A stretch of DNA of 64,000 nt from Actinoplanes ianthinogenes (GCF_018324205.1 NZ_AP023356.1:3861501-3925500), one strand, 5' to 3'. Shown: positions 1 through 8,855, counted from the first letter of the stretch. The notes: generated by a model not told the origin, from the sequence alone. Numbers and translations: made by a program.

Positions 1-716
1 TGCTGATCGCCGGGGACCAGGTGTGGCGGGGCGACCGGCGGATCGGGACGCTGCGAACGGTGGCGGCGGAGTTGCCGTACCGGCCGGAGCCGGTGTTCGA
101 GCGGGTCACCGACCGGCGGCTGCCGGCCGGCGTGCTCTACCCTGCCGGGCACCTCGGCGGCAGCCTGCCGGTGCTGGTCGCGCTCGGCGACGGCCCGGGA
201 CACCAGCAGGTCCGCGCGGAGGACGCCGCCTGGCAGGAACGGCAGTGGTGGGCCGATGCGGGGTTCGCCGTGCTGAGCATCGACTCGCGGGGCACGCCCG
301 GGGTGGCGCCCAGCTTCGAGAAGGCGGTGCACCGGCGCCTCGCCGACCTGGCCCTCGCCGACCTGGTGGACGGCCTGCACGCGCTCACCGGCAAGCACCC
401 GGACCTGGACCTGGGCCGGGTCGCGGTGCGCGGCCGGGGGCTGGGCGGCTGGCTGGCCGCGCTCGCGGTGCTGCGCCGGCCGGACGTGTTCCGCTGCGGG
501 GTGGCCCGGGAACCGGTGCGGGACTGGACGGCGCTGCCGCGGCCGATCGCCGAGCGGTACCTGGGCGATCCGGCCGACTCGGCGCACGTCTACCGCAACC
601 ACAGCCTGACCGAGGCGCTCACCGACGCCGAGCCGCACGGCCCGCTGCTGATGGCCGGCCCCGAGCTGACCCTGTCCGGTGAGCGCGACTGGTTCCGGGA
701 ACAGTTGGCCGGCTGA
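1..716 (+). CDS. C-terminal part of an S9 (prolyl oligopeptidase/DPP-like) family protein, catalytically dead
   Basis: The frame is open through the left edge, so the start lies outside the window. The visible part resembles the alpha/beta-hydrolase domain of actinobacterial S9 peptidases (an SIDSRGTPG strand, then RRPDVFRCGVAREPVRDW and ERYLGDP). In active relatives the nucleophile sits in a G-W-S-x-G-G elbow; here it reads GRGLGG, so serine is replaced by glycine. The segment that normally carries the catalytic Asp (HGLADDNV-like) and the following His region is replaced by a short tail ending in REQLAG. All three catalytic positions therefore appear lost. It could be a binding or regulatory pseudoenzyme, or a decaying gene; family assignment is good, any function unknown. 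Confidence 0.8.
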   Translation, partial: LIAGDQVWRGDRRIGTLRTVAAELPYRPEPVFERVTDRRLPAGVLYPAGHLGGSLPVLVALGDGPGHQQVRAEDAAWQERQWWADAGFAVLSIDSRGTPGVAPSFEKAVHRRLADLALADLVDGLHALTGKHPDLDLGRVAVRGRGLGGWLAALAVLRRPDVFRCGVAREPVRDWTALPRPIAERYLGDPADSAHVYRNHSLTEALTDAEPHGPLLMAGPELTLSGERDWFREQLAG

Positions 717-739
717 CCGGTTTTGTCGTACCGGGCTCA

Positions 740-745
740 TAAAGT
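740..745 (+). promoter_or_regulatory. -10 element (TAAAGT), leaderless start of tldD
   Basis: A TAnnnT hexamer ends 6 nt before the ATG at 752, and no Shine-Dalgarno sequence precedes that ATG. This spacing puts the transcription start on the start codon, as in leaderless actinobacterial mRNAs. Confidence 0.5.
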
Positions 746-751
746 CGGGGC

Positions 752-2179
752 ATGAGCCACTTCGATGAGGCGGGCGCGGCGGTCCAGGCCGCGCTCGACG
801 CCGGCGCCCGCTATGCGGATGCCCGGGTCATGGTCTGCCGCACCGAGTCGATGACGGCCCGCGACGGGGCCGTCGAGGATCTCGGCTCCGACGAGAGCGC
901 CGGCTTGGGGGTTCGCGCCCTGGTCGGCTCGAGTTGGGGCTTCTACGCCGTTCCCGATCTCTCCGAGCCCGCGGCGCGCGCCGCGGGCCGCCGCGCCGCC
1001 CAGATCGCCGCGGCCAGCGCCCGGGTGGCCGGTCCGCCGGCCGAGCTGATGCCGTCCGCGCCGGTCACCGCGAGCTGGGCCAGCGACTGCGCGATCGACC
1101 CCCTGTCGGTGCCGCTGTCGGACAAGGGCGACCTGCTGGTCCGGGCCACGCTCGCGGCCAAGGAGGCGGGCGCCGACCTGGCCCAGGCGGGGTACGCGAT
1201 CTGGGACACCCACAAGTGGTTCGTCTCCAGCGAGGGCCACCGCATCGACCAGCACATCCGGGAGTGCGGCGGCGGGGTGACCGCGAACGCCATCGGCGAC
1301 GGTGAGGTCCAGCGCCGCTCCCTGCCGGGGCAGTACGGCACTCGCGGCTGGGAGCTGGTCGACGAGCTCGACCTGGTCGGCAACGCGCCGCGCCTGGCCG
1401 AGGAGGCCCGCGAGCTGCTCACCGCCCCGCCCTGCCCGGCCGGCGAGACCACCCTGGTCCTCGGCGGCTCGCAGCTCGCCCTCCAGATCCACGAGTCCGT
1501 CGGGCACGCCATCGAGCTGGACCGGATCCTCGGCTGGGAGGCCGCCTTCGCCGGCACCAGCTGGCTCGACCTGACCAGGCTGGGCTCGCTGCGATACGGC
1601 TCCGAGCTGATGAACATCACCATCGACCCGACCTTCCCCGGCGCCCTGGGCAGCTTCGGTTTCGACGACGAGGGCACCCCCGCGGCGAAGCGGCACGCGG
1701 TCCGCGACGGGATCTGGGTGGGCGTGCTGGCCGGGCGGGACTCGGCCGCCGTCGCCGGGCTGGACTACGCGGGCAGCGTGCGGTCCGACGGCTGGTCCCG
1801 GCTGCCGATGGTGCGGATGACCAACGTCGGGCTGGAGCCCGGGCCGCACACCCTCGACGAGATCATCGCGGCCACCGACGACGGTGTGTTCATGGAGACC
1901 AACCGGTCCTGGTCGATCGACGACCGGCGGCTGAACTTCCAGTTCGGCTGCGAGATCGGCTACGAGATCAAAAACGGGAGGCGCGGCCGGATGCTGCGCA
2001 ACCCGACCTACACCGGGATCGGCCCGAAATTCTGGCAGTCGATGGACATGCTCTCGTCCGAGACGGTCGCCTGGGGCACGCCGAACTGCGGTAAGGGACA
2101 GCCCGGCCAGATCGGGCACACCGGGCACCCGGCGGCGCCGGCCCGGTTCACGAACGTCAGGGTGGGGGTGCACGGATGA
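752..2179 (+). CDS. tldD: TldD family metalloprotease
   Basis: 475-residue protein of the TldD/PmbA (U62) family. The zinc-binding HExxxH motif is visible as HESVGH near residue 250, and a conserved FDDEGTPA block follows. In other bacteria TldD and TldE form a heterodimeric protease that degrades unfolded peptides and matures microcins or RiPPs, with TldD carrying the metal site. The stop overlaps the next gene by ATGA, so the two are translationally coupled, as expected for the pair. The start at 752 is chosen because of the -10 box 6 nt upstream. Confidence 0.9.
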   Translation: MSHFDEAGAAVQAALDAGARYADARVMVCRTESMTARDGAVEDLGSDESAGLGVRALVGSSWGFYAVPDLSEPAARAAGRRAAQIAAASARVAGPPAELMPSAPVTASWASDCAIDPLSVPLSDKGDLLVRATLAAKEAGADLAQAGYAIWDTHKWFVSSEGHRIDQHIRECGGGVTANAIGDGEVQRRSLPGQYGTRGWELVDELDLVGNAPRLAEEARELLTAPPCPAGETTLVLGGSQLALQIHESVGHAIELDRILGWEAAFAGTSWLDLTRLGSLRYGSELMNITIDPTFPGALGSFGFDDEGTPAAKRHAVRDGIWVGVLAGRDSAAVAGLDYAGSVRSDGWSRLPMVRMTNVGLEPGPHTLDEIIAATDDGVFMETNRSWSIDDRRLNFQFGCEIGYEIKNGRRGRMLRNPTYTGIGPKFWQSMDMLSSETVAWGTPNCGKGQPGQIGHTGHPAAPARFTNVRVGVHG

Positions 2180-3609
2180 GCGCCGAGCTGCAGATTGCCG
2201 CGAAGGTGGTGGAGCTGGTCCGGGAGCTGGCCGGCCGGTCCGCCGAGGCCGAGGTCACGGTTCGGCACCACGCGCTCGCGCTGACCCGATTCGCCAACTC
2301 GGCGATCCACCAGAACGTCGCCGAGGCGACCACCGGGGTCCGGCTGCGGCTGCACCTGGACGGCCGGACGGCCAGCGGCTCCAGCACGCTGACCAGCGTC
2401 GACGGGCTGCGCTCGCTGGTCGAGCGGACCCTGTCGGCGGTCCGGGTCACCCCGCCCGACCCGGCCTGGGCCGGTCTCACCAAACCGGCCGCGCTGCACA
2501 TCTCGGCCGGTCACCCGGGCTCCGGCGAGCATTCCGGGCTGGCCTTCGGCTTCGACGAGGCGACCGCCCGGGCCACCCCGGACGAGCGGGCCGCACGGGT
2601 CCGCGCGTTCGTCGACGCCGCCGGCGGCCTGGAGACCGCGGGGTACTGCCGCACCGTCTACGTCTCCGCCGCTTTCGCCAACACGGCCGGTCAGGCCGTG
2701 GAGGGCCGCACCGCGGAGGCCGCGATGGACGGCATCGCCCGCGACGCCGGCGCCGACGGCGTGGCCCGGCTGGCCGCGTCCCGGCTCGCCGACCTGGACG
2801 GTGCCGCGCTGGGCGCCCGCGCGGCGGCCAAGGCACGCGCCGCCACCGCCCCCGCCGAGCTGCCCTCGGGGCAGTATGAGGTGGTCCTGGAGCCGACCGC
2901 GGTCGCCGACCTGTTGCAGAACTTCGCGGTCTTCGGCTTCAACGGCAAGTCGTTCGTGCAGAAGCAGTCCTTCGCCGAGCTGGGCAAGGAGCAGTTCGAC
3001 CCGTCGGTGACCATCGTGGACGACCCGCTGGGCAGCCGTGGTGAGCCGGCGCCCGGCCTGCCGTTCGACGACGAGGGCACCCCGGCCCGGTCACTGGTGC
3101 TGGTCCGCGACGGGGTGACCCAGGCGGTGGCGCACGACCGGACGTCGGCGGCGCAGGCCGGCACCGAGTCGACCGGGCACGGCACGTCCACCTCCCGCTC
3201 CTGGGGGCCGTACCCGTCGCATCCGCGCCTGGAGGCCGGCCCGGCGCCGGCCGCCGGCAGTCCGGGCGCGTCGGCCGCGGTCGCCGAGTCGGCGCGCCCG
3301 CTGGTCGCCCGGATGCGGCGCGGCCTGCTGGTCACCGACCTCTGGTACACCCGGGTCCTGGATCCGAAGACGCTGGTGGTGACCGGGCTGACCCGCAACG
3401 GGGTGTGGCTGGTCGAGGACGGCGAGATCGTCCGGCCGGTGAGCAACCTGCGGTTCACCCAGTCGTACCCGCAGGCGCTGGGCCCGGGCCGGGTGCTCGG
3501 GATCGGCGGCGAGTCGGTGCTGCTGCCCGGCGCCTGGGAGGACGCGCGTTACGCCGCGCCCGCGCTGCACCTGGCGTCCTGGAACATCACCGGCAACGCA
3601 TCTGGATAG
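2176..3609 (+). CDS. TldE/PmbA-like partner subunit
   Basis: 477-residue protein of the TldD/PmbA family, overlapping tldD by 4 bp. It shares the family's overall layout, including FDDEGTPARS around residue 295 and a C-terminal SNLRFTQSYPQAL block, but lacks the HExxxH metal motif found in the upstream protein. That is the known division of labour: TldE is the non-metal subunit that shapes the substrate chamber. It probably works as a heterodimer with the product of 752-2179. A partner RiPP precursor was not found nearby. Confidence 0.85.
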   Translation: MSAELQIAAKVVELVRELAGRSAEAEVTVRHHALALTRFANSAIHQNVAEATTGVRLRLHLDGRTASGSSTLTSVDGLRSLVERTLSAVRVTPPDPAWAGLTKPAALHISAGHPGSGEHSGLAFGFDEATARATPDERAARVRAFVDAAGGLETAGYCRTVYVSAAFANTAGQAVEGRTAEAAMDGIARDAGADGVARLAASRLADLDGAALGARAAAKARAATAPAELPSGQYEVVLEPTAVADLLQNFAVFGFNGKSFVQKQSFAELGKEQFDPSVTIVDDPLGSRGEPAPGLPFDDEGTPARSLVLVRDGVTQAVAHDRTSAAQAGTESTGHGTSTSRSWGPYPSHPRLEAGPAPAAGSPGASAAVAESARPLVARMRRGLLVTDLWYTRVLDPKTLVVTGLTRNGVWLVEDGEIVRPVSNLRFTQSYPQALGPGRVLGIGGESVLLPGAWEDARYAAPALHLASWNITGNASG

Positions 3610-3634
3610 ATCCATTAGCTTATCGGTGATCGTC

Positions 3635-3688
3635 TTTGCGGGCCGGGATGATGTTTTTGTGACCTACTTGGCATCCCCGGCCCGCAAA
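3635..3688. terminator. Inverted repeat, 13-bp perfect arms, between tldE-like gene and sdh operon
   Basis: Arms 3635-3647 and 3676-3688 are perfect reverse complements (TTTGCGGGCCGGG), with a 28-nt AT-richer spacer. It starts 26 bp after the stop of the upstream gene and 126 bp before the sdh membrane subunit. It could terminate the tldDE transcript or be an operator or leader hairpin for sdh; there is no U-tract to decide. Confidence 0.5.
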
Positions 3689-3813
3689 CTGTCGGACCTT
3701 CGGCGTAACGTGTGCTCCACATCACCGTCGTGCGAGGACGGCCGAGGCAGGGCACCCGTGTGTCCGCTTCCGGTCGGCCCGCGCAGCTGACGCGGCACCG
3801 GCAGGGGGATGGC

Positions 3814-4605
3814 ATGACGACGACGGCATCGAGGCCGGGCGCGGGGCGGCCCCGCGCGGCGATCTCGGCGCGCACACTGCGGACGGATCGCTGGTGGCTG
3901 GCGCCGCTGATCACGTTCCTCGGGCTGACCGCCTGGGTGGCGTATGCGACGGTCCGGGTGTTCCTGCACAAGTGGTTCTACGTCGACGAGTATCACTACT
4001 TGACGCCGTTCTACTCACCGTGCATCACCGATCGGTGCGGCGACGCGGCCGAGTTCGGCACTCCCCTGCCGAGCTTCTGGCTGATCCCGGAGGCGGCGTT
4101 CACCCTCCCGTTCCTGCTGCTCTTCCGGCTGACCTGCTACTACTACCGGAAGGCGTACTATCGCGCCTTCTGGTTCTCCCCGCCGGCCTGCGCGGTGCCG
4201 GACGGCCACCAGACGTATTCCGGCGAGACCCGCTTCCCGCTGATCTTCCAGAACGCCCATCGGTACGCGTTCTACGCCGCGTTCCTGATCTCGATCATCA
4301 ATACCTGGGACGCGATCCGGGCGCAGACCACCGGCCTGGGTCTGGGCAACCTGATCCTCTGGGTGAACGTGCTGATGCTCTGGGCGTACACGGCGTCCTG
4401 TCACTCCTGCCGGCACATCATCGGCGGCCGGCTCAAGCACTTCTCCAGACACCCGGTGCGTTATCGGTTGTGGACCGTGGTGTCCTCGCTGAACACCCGG
4501 CACATGCAGCTGGCCTGGATCACTCTCGGGACCCTGGCGCTGACCGATTTCTACATCATGGCGGTCTCCGCGAACTGGATCTCCGATCTGCGGATCATCG
4601 GCTGA
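3814..4605 (+). CDS. Succinate dehydrogenase membrane anchor (Sdh1 type)
   Basis: 263-residue integral membrane protein with about five hydrophobic segments (near residues 28-50, 88-110, 152-172, 183-205 and 232-252) and several conserved His and Cys, including a CHSCRHI block. It resembles the large single anchor subunit of mycobacterial Sdh1 (Rv0249c type), which holds the flavoprotein and iron-sulfur subunits at the membrane and passes electrons to quinone. It is the first gene of the sdh operon, 12 bp before sdhA. ATG 3814 is preferred over upstream alternatives because a purine-rich AGGGGG lies 5 nt before it. Confidence 0.8.
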   Translation: MTTTASRPGAGRPRAAISARTLRTDRWWLAPLITFLGLTAWVAYATVRVFLHKWFYVDEYHYLTPFYSPCITDRCGDAAEFGTPLPSFWLIPEAAFTLPFLLLFRLTCYYYRKAYYRAFWFSPPACAVPDGHQTYSGETRFPLIFQNAHRYAFYAAFLISIINTWDAIRAQTTGLGLGNLILWVNVLMLWAYTASCHSCRHIIGGRLKHFSRHPVRYRLWTVVSSLNTRHMQLAWITLGTLALTDFYIMAVSANWISDLRIIG

Positions 4606-4617
4606 GGGAGCGCGACG

Positions 4618-6510
4618 ATGACCACTACCGAACGCCATCTGTACGACGTCGTGGTGATCGGCGCCGGCGGCGCCGGCCTGCGCGCGGCGATCGAGGCCCG
4701 GCTGGCCGGCAAGAAGACCGCGATCATCTCCAAGTCGCTGTTCGGCAAGGCGCACACGGTGATGGCCGAGGGCGGCGCCGCGGCCGCGATGGGGAACGTG
4801 AACTCCCGGGACAACTGGATGGTGCACTTCCGGGACACCATGCGCGGCGGCAAGTTCCTGAACAACTTCCGGATGGCCGAGCTGCACGCCAAGGAGGCCC
4901 CGGAGCGGATCTGGGAGCTGGAGACGTACGGTGCGCTGTTCGACCGTACGAAAGACGGAAAAATCTCCCAGCGGAACTTCGGTGGGCACGAGTACCCGCG
5001 ACTCGCGCACGTCGGTGACCGCACCGGCCTGGAGCTGATCCGCACCCTCCAGCAGAAGATCGTCTCGTTGCAGCAGGAGGACTACGCCGAGACCGGCAGC
5101 TACGACTCGCGGATCCGGGTCTTCCAGGAGACCACGATCACCGAGCTGCTGCTCGACGGCGATCGGGTGGCCGGCGCGTTCGGCTACTACCGCGACTCCG
5201 GCGAGTTCCTGCTCTTCGAGGCGCCCGCGGTGGTGCTCGCCACCGGCGGCGTCGGCCGCAGCTACAAGGTCACCTCGAACTCGTGGGAGTACACCGGCGA
5301 CGGGCACGCGCTCGCCCTGCGCTCCGGCGCCACGCTGATCAACATGGAGTTCCTCCAGTTCCACCCGACCGGCATGGTCTGGCCGCCGAGTGTGAAAGGC
5401 ATCCTGGTCACCGAGTCGGTCCGGGGCGACGGCGGCGTGCTGCGCAACTCGGAGCAGAAACGGTTCATGTTCGACTACGTCCCCGACGTCTTCCGCAAGC
5501 AGTACGCGGAGACCGAGGAGGAGGCGGACCGCTGGTACACCGACCCGGACAACAACCGCCGCCCGCCCGAGCTGCTGCCCCGCGACGAGGTGGCCCGGGC
5601 GATCAACAGCGAGGTCAAGGCGGGCCGCGGCAGCCCGGCCGGCGGCGTCTTCCTGGACGTCTCCACCCGGCTGCCGGCCGAGCAGATCATCAAGCGGCTC
5701 CCGTCGATGCACCACCAGTTCAAGGAGCTGGCCGACGTCGACATCACCAAGGAGCCGATGGAGGTCGGCCCGACCTGCCACTACGTGATGGGCGGGGTGG
5801 AGGTCGACCCGGACACCGGCGCCGCGTTCGGCTCGGTGCTGGGGCTGTTCGCGGCCGGCGAGGTGTCCGGCGGCATGCACGGCTCCAACCGGCTGGGTGG
5901 CAACTCCCTCTCCGACCTGCTGGTTTTCGGCAAACGGGCCGGCGAGCACGCCGCGGCCTACGTCGACACGCTGCCCAAACGGCCCAAGGTCACCCGGATC
6001 GACGTGGCGGCGGCGGCCGAGGTGGCGCTCGCCCCTCTGGTTCGCACCGAGGGGGAGAACCCGTACACGTTGCAGCAGGACCTCCAGGCGGTGATGGGCG
6101 ACCTGGTCGGCATCATCCGCCGGGAGGGCGAGCTCAGCGACGCCCTGAAGAAGCTGCACGAGCTGCGGCTGCGGGTGGCGAACGTCGCGGTCGGCGGCGG
6201 CCGGCGTTACAACCCCGGCTGGCACCTCGCCCTCGACCTGCGCAACATGCTGATCGTCTCGGAGTGCACGGCGAAAGCCGCACTGGAACGCGAGGAGTCG
6301 CGCGGTGGGCACACCCGGGAGGACCACCCGGCGATGAGCCCGGAGTGGCGGCGGGTCAACCTGGTCTGCTCGCTCGACGAGGCCGGTGAGGTGCACCTGG
6401 AACGCAAGCCGGTGCCCACCATGCGTCCCGAGCTGCTCGACCTCTTCGACCGCAGTGAGCTGGCCAAGTACCTGACCACAGAGGAATTGACAGGGCTGGG
6501 GGAAGAGTGA
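4618..6510 (+). CDS. sdhA: Succinate dehydrogenase flavoprotein subunit
   Basis: 630-residue flavoprotein. The FAD-binding dinucleotide fold is seen at the N-terminus (VVIGAGGAGLRAA), followed by the covalent-FAD histidine region (SKSLFGKAHTVMAEGG), the substrate-site FLQFHPTG block near residue 245, and the catalytic HYVMGG / GLFAAGEVSGGMHGSNRLGG stretch. It oxidises succinate to fumarate in the TCA cycle and respiratory chain. Its position between the membrane anchor and sdhB, with a 4-bp GTGA overlap into sdhB, gives a three-gene complex II operon. Length is typical of the mycobacterial Sdh1 flavoprotein. Confidence 0.95.
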   Translation: MTTTERHLYDVVVIGAGGAGLRAAIEARLAGKKTAIISKSLFGKAHTVMAEGGAAAAMGNVNSRDNWMVHFRDTMRGGKFLNNFRMAELHAKEAPERIWELETYGALFDRTKDGKISQRNFGGHEYPRLAHVGDRTGLELIRTLQQKIVSLQQEDYAETGSYDSRIRVFQETTITELLLDGDRVAGAFGYYRDSGEFLLFEAPAVVLATGGVGRSYKVTSNSWEYTGDGHALALRSGATLINMEFLQFHPTGMVWPPSVKGILVTESVRGDGGVLRNSEQKRFMFDYVPDVFRKQYAETEEEADRWYTDPDNNRRPPELLPRDEVARAINSEVKAGRGSPAGGVFLDVSTRLPAEQIIKRLPSMHHQFKELADVDITKEPMEVGPTCHYVMGGVEVDPDTGAAFGSVLGLFAAGEVSGGMHGSNRLGGNSLSDLLVFGKRAGEHAAAYVDTLPKRPKVTRIDVAAAAEVALAPLVRTEGENPYTLQQDLQAVMGDLVGIIRREGELSDALKKLHELRLRVANVAVGGGRRYNPGWHLALDLRNMLIVSECTAKAALEREESRGGHTREDHPAMSPEWRRVNLVCSLDEAGEVHLERKPVPTMRPELLDLFDRSELAKYLTTEELTGLGEE

Positions 6511-7532
6511 AACGCCACTTCCGTGTCTGGCGGGGCGACTCGTCCGGCGGCGACCTGGAGAACTTCGACGTCGAGGTGAACGACGGCGAGGTCGTGCTCG
6601 ACATCATCCACCGGTTGCAGGCCACCCAGGCGCCCGACCTGGCCTGCCGGTGGAACTGCAAGGCCGGCAAGTGCGGCTCCTGCTCGATGGAGATCAACGG
6701 CATGCCGCGGCTCGGCTGCATGACCCGGATGTCCACGTTCACCAGCGACGAGACGATCACGATCACCCCGCTGCGCACCTTCCCGGTGATCCGCGACCTG
6801 GTCACCGACGTCTCCTTCAACTACGAGAAAGCGCGCGAGACCCCGGCGTTCGCCCCGCCGCCCGGCGTCGCCCCCGGGCAGTACCGCATGCAGCAGGTCG
6901 ACGTCGAGCGGAGCCAGGAGTTCCGCAAGTGCATCGAGTGCTACCTCTGCCAGAACACCTGCCACGTGGTCCGCGACCACGAGGAGAACAAGGAGGCGTT
7001 CTCCGGCCCGCGCTTCTTCATCCGCGCCGCCGAGCTGGACATGCACCCGCTGGACGACCGTACCGACCGCAAGCAGTACGCCCAGCAGAGCCAGGGCCTG
7101 GGCTTCTGCAACATCACCAAGTGCTGCACCGAGGTCTGCCCGGAACACATCAAGATCACCGACAATGCGATCATCCCGATGAAGGAGCGCGTCGTGGATC
7201 GCCGATACGATCCCCTGGTCCGGCTCGGCCGCAAGATCTTCCGCCGCGACCAGCTGGAGGCCGAGGCCACCGGCGGCGTGCCCACCCCGCGCCGCCCTCC
7301 GCTCACCGCCGAGACCCCCAACGGCCAGCGCCTGCCCGAGGGCCCGCCGGTCGGCCCGGACGGCCGGATGGACATCGCCGAGCTGGCGGCTCCGCTGCAA
7401 GGCGGGCTGTCGCCGTTCGGCGAGGACATGGAGTTCCCGCTGCCGCCGGAGCGGGTCACCTATCACCACCCCGAGGCCGACCCGTCGGTCCCGCCCGCCG
7501 ATTCGCCCGCGGCAGGCGGTGGCCAGGCTTAA
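6507..7532 (+). CDS. sdhB: Succinate dehydrogenase iron-sulfur subunit
   Basis: 341-residue iron-sulfur protein starting at GTG 6507, overlapping sdhA. An N-terminal plant-type ferredoxin domain carries the [2Fe-2S] cysteines (CRWNCKAGKCGSC, then LGC), and a C-terminal alpha-helical ferredoxin domain carries the [4Fe-4S]/[3Fe-4S] motifs CIECYLCQNTC and CNITKCCTEVCP. It transfers electrons from FAD to the quinone site. The roughly 80-residue C-terminal tail after the last cluster is rich in Pro, Gly and Glu, and is longer than in E. coli SdhB; its role is unknown. Last gene of the operon. Confidence 0.95.
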   Translation: MKRHFRVWRGDSSGGDLENFDVEVNDGEVVLDIIHRLQATQAPDLACRWNCKAGKCGSCSMEINGMPRLGCMTRMSTFTSDETITITPLRTFPVIRDLVTDVSFNYEKARETPAFAPPPGVAPGQYRMQQVDVERSQEFRKCIECYLCQNTCHVVRDHEENKEAFSGPRFFIRAAELDMHPLDDRTDRKQYAQQSQGLGFCNITKCCTEVCPEHIKITDNAIIPMKERVVDRRYDPLVRLGRKIFRRDQLEAEATGGVPTPRRPPLTAETPNGQRLPEGPPVGPDGRMDIAELAAPLQGGLSPFGEDMEFPLPPERVTYHHPEADPSVPPADSPAAGGGQA

Positions 7533-7638
7533 TTCACTTTTCGGTACGCCCTGAGCCCCGCCGGCCAGGGCCCACCCCACCAAGGGGATGCCCCCGCTGG
7601 TCAGTGTGGCGGAAAAGCGGGGTGGTGTGCCGAAGCCT

Positions 7639-7664
7639 TGTGGACAACTCGCGGCTGTGGACGA
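7639..7664 (-). promoter_or_regulatory. Pair of DnaA-box-like 9-mers
   Basis: On the minus strand 7639-7647 reads TTGTCCACA, the preferred actinobacterial DnaA box, and 7656-7664 reads TCGTCCACA, which fits the degenerate consensus. They sit 17 bp apart in the leader region of the acetyltransferase at 7702. Similar doublets occur at 42603-42630 and 48112-48151. Confidence 0.4.
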
Positions 7665-7689
7665 CGCGGAGTGCGGTCTCGGGTGCGCA

Positions 7690-7695
7690 TAGAGT
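7690..7695 (+). promoter_or_regulatory. -10 element (TAGAGT), leaderless start
   Basis: TAnnnT hexamer ending 6 nt before the ATG at 7702, which has no Shine-Dalgarno sequence. Confidence 0.5.
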
Positions 7696-7701
7696 CGGCG
7701 G

Positions 7702-8271
7702 ATGCCTTTGCTTGTTACGCCTGCGCTGTCCGCCGGGACGCTGGCCGCCATCGCCCAACCCGAGATCGCCGGGGACGGCGTGCTGTTGCGGCCCTGGCGG
7801 GTGACGGATCGGGAGGCGGTCGTCGCCGGGTATGCGGATGCGGCGATTCAGCGCTGGCACTGCCGGACCATGACCGACGACGAGGCCGCGGCGTGGATCG
7901 ATCAGTGGCCGGGGCGATGGCGGGACGAGACCGGCGCGGGCTGGGCCGTGGTCGACGGTGACGCGGTCGCCGGGCAGATCAGTTTCCGGCGGATCGACCT
8001 CGGGGAGGCGGCGGCCGAGCTCTCCTACTGGGTGCTGCCCGGGTTTCGGGGGCGCCGGATCGCGCCGCGGGCGCTCGGCGCGCTGACCGGCTGGGCGTTC
8101 GGGACGCTGGGGCTGCACCGGCTGGAGCTGAACCATGCGACGGCCAACACCGCGTCCTGCCGGGTGGCTGCTCAGGCCGGCTATCCGGTCGAGGGCACCA
8201 AGCGTGGCGAGGCGCGCCATGCCGACGGGTGGCACGACATGCACCAGCACGCCCGGCTCGCCACCGACTGA
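7702..8271 (+). CDS. GNAT family N-acetyltransferase (RimJ/RimL-like)
   Basis: 189-residue cytoplasmic protein with the GNAT fold of the RimJ/RimL branch. Visible features are the VLLRPWRVTDREAV start of the domain, the beta-4 strand followed by the acetyl-CoA loop (GFRGRRIAP near residue 115), and the NTASCRVAAQAGYPVEGTKR motif typical of ribosomal-protein or antibiotic N-acetyltransferases. Substrate cannot be predicted. The ATG at 7702 is supported by the -10 box 6 nt upstream. Stands alone; the next gene is on the opposite strand. Confidence 0.8.
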   Translation: MPLLVTPALSAGTLAAIAQPEIAGDGVLLRPWRVTDREAVVAGYADAAIQRWHCRTMTDDEAAAWIDQWPGRWRDETGAGWAVVDGDAVAGQISFRRIDLGEAAAELSYWVLPGFRGRRIAPRALGALTGWAFGTLGLHRLELNHATANTASCRVAAQAGYPVEGTKRGEARHADGWHDMHQHARLATD

Positions 8272-8293
8272 TCCGGACAACGACCGGCCGGGG

Positions 8294-8806
8294 TCAGCGG
8301 GGAGCGGCGGGCGGGGTGAGGGCCAGCTGGGCGATGGCCACGTCGTGCCAGGAGTGGTGTTTCCAGCCGATGCGGGGGTGGGTGCCCACGGGCTGGAAGC
8401 CGAGGGCGGTGTGCAGGCCGAGGCTTGCCTCGTTGGGCAGGGTCATCTTGGCCACGGCGACCTGGTAACCGCGGGTGACCAGGCGCGGGAGCAGCACCCC
8501 GTAGAGCGCGCGGCCCGCGCCGGTGCGGCGGCGGCCGCTCTCCAGGTAGACGCTGACCTCGCAGGACCAGCGGTAGGCCGGGCGGGTGGCGAACGGGCCG
8601 GCGTAGGCGTAACCGATCACCCGTCCGGCGTCCTCGGCGACCAGCCAGGCGTGGGTGGCTGCGGCCGAGGCGATCCGGGCGGCCATCTCCGCGGTGGTCG
8701 GCGGGTCGGTCTCGAAGGTGATCGCGGTGTCCAGCACATAGGGCCGGTAGATGGCGGCGCACGCGTCCGCGTCGGCTGCGGTGGCATCCCGGATGGTCAG
8801 CGACAT
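8294..8806 (-). CDS. GNAT N-acetyltransferase, phosphinothricin acetyltransferase-like
   Basis: 170-residue GNAT protein of the phosphinothricin/methionine-sulfoximine acetyltransferase branch: SLTIRDATAADADACAAIY at the start, TFETDPPT, the acetyl-CoA loop RRRTGAGRALYG, and NEASLGLHTALGFQPVGTH near the end, all characteristic. Relatives N-acetylate glutamate analogues or detoxify methionine sulfone. The start at 8806 is favoured because a TACGCT -10 box lies 6 nt upstream. It is divergent from the XRE-cupin regulator at 8869, with 62 bp between them, so that regulator is the likely controller. Confidence 0.8.
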   Translation of the reverse strand: MSLTIRDATAADADACAAIYRPYVLDTAITFETDPPTTAEMAARIASAAATHAWLVAEDAGRVIGYAYAGPFATRPAYRWSCEVSVYLESGRRRTGAGRALYGVLLPRLVTRGYQVAVAKMTLPNEASLGLHTALGFQPVGTHPRIGWKHHSWHDVAIAQLALTPPAAPR

Positions 8807-8812
8807 GCGCCC

Positions 8813-8818
8813 AGCGTA
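8813..8818 (-). promoter_or_regulatory. -10 element for the acetyltransferase gene
   Basis: Minus-strand TACGCT, 6 nt from the ATG at 8806; predicts a leaderless mRNA. Lies in the 62-bp divergent region shared with the XRE-cupin gene. Confidence 0.5.
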
Positions 8819-8855
8819 AGCGACAATGGGCACGATAGTAAGCAGCAGTGACGAC

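Noticed and set aside
752..3609. RiPP biosynthesis locus around tldD and its partner
   Set aside because: No precursor peptide, cyclase or radical-SAM gene is nearby; the pair looks like the general chromosomal copy.
4015..6396. A 793-codon open frame on the minus strand across sdh
   Set aside because: It is the shadow of the sdhA and anchor genes caused by GC-rich third positions; its Gly/Arg/His-rich sequence shows no domain. Similar long antisense frames over 737-2173 and 41382-43370 were dropped for the same reason.
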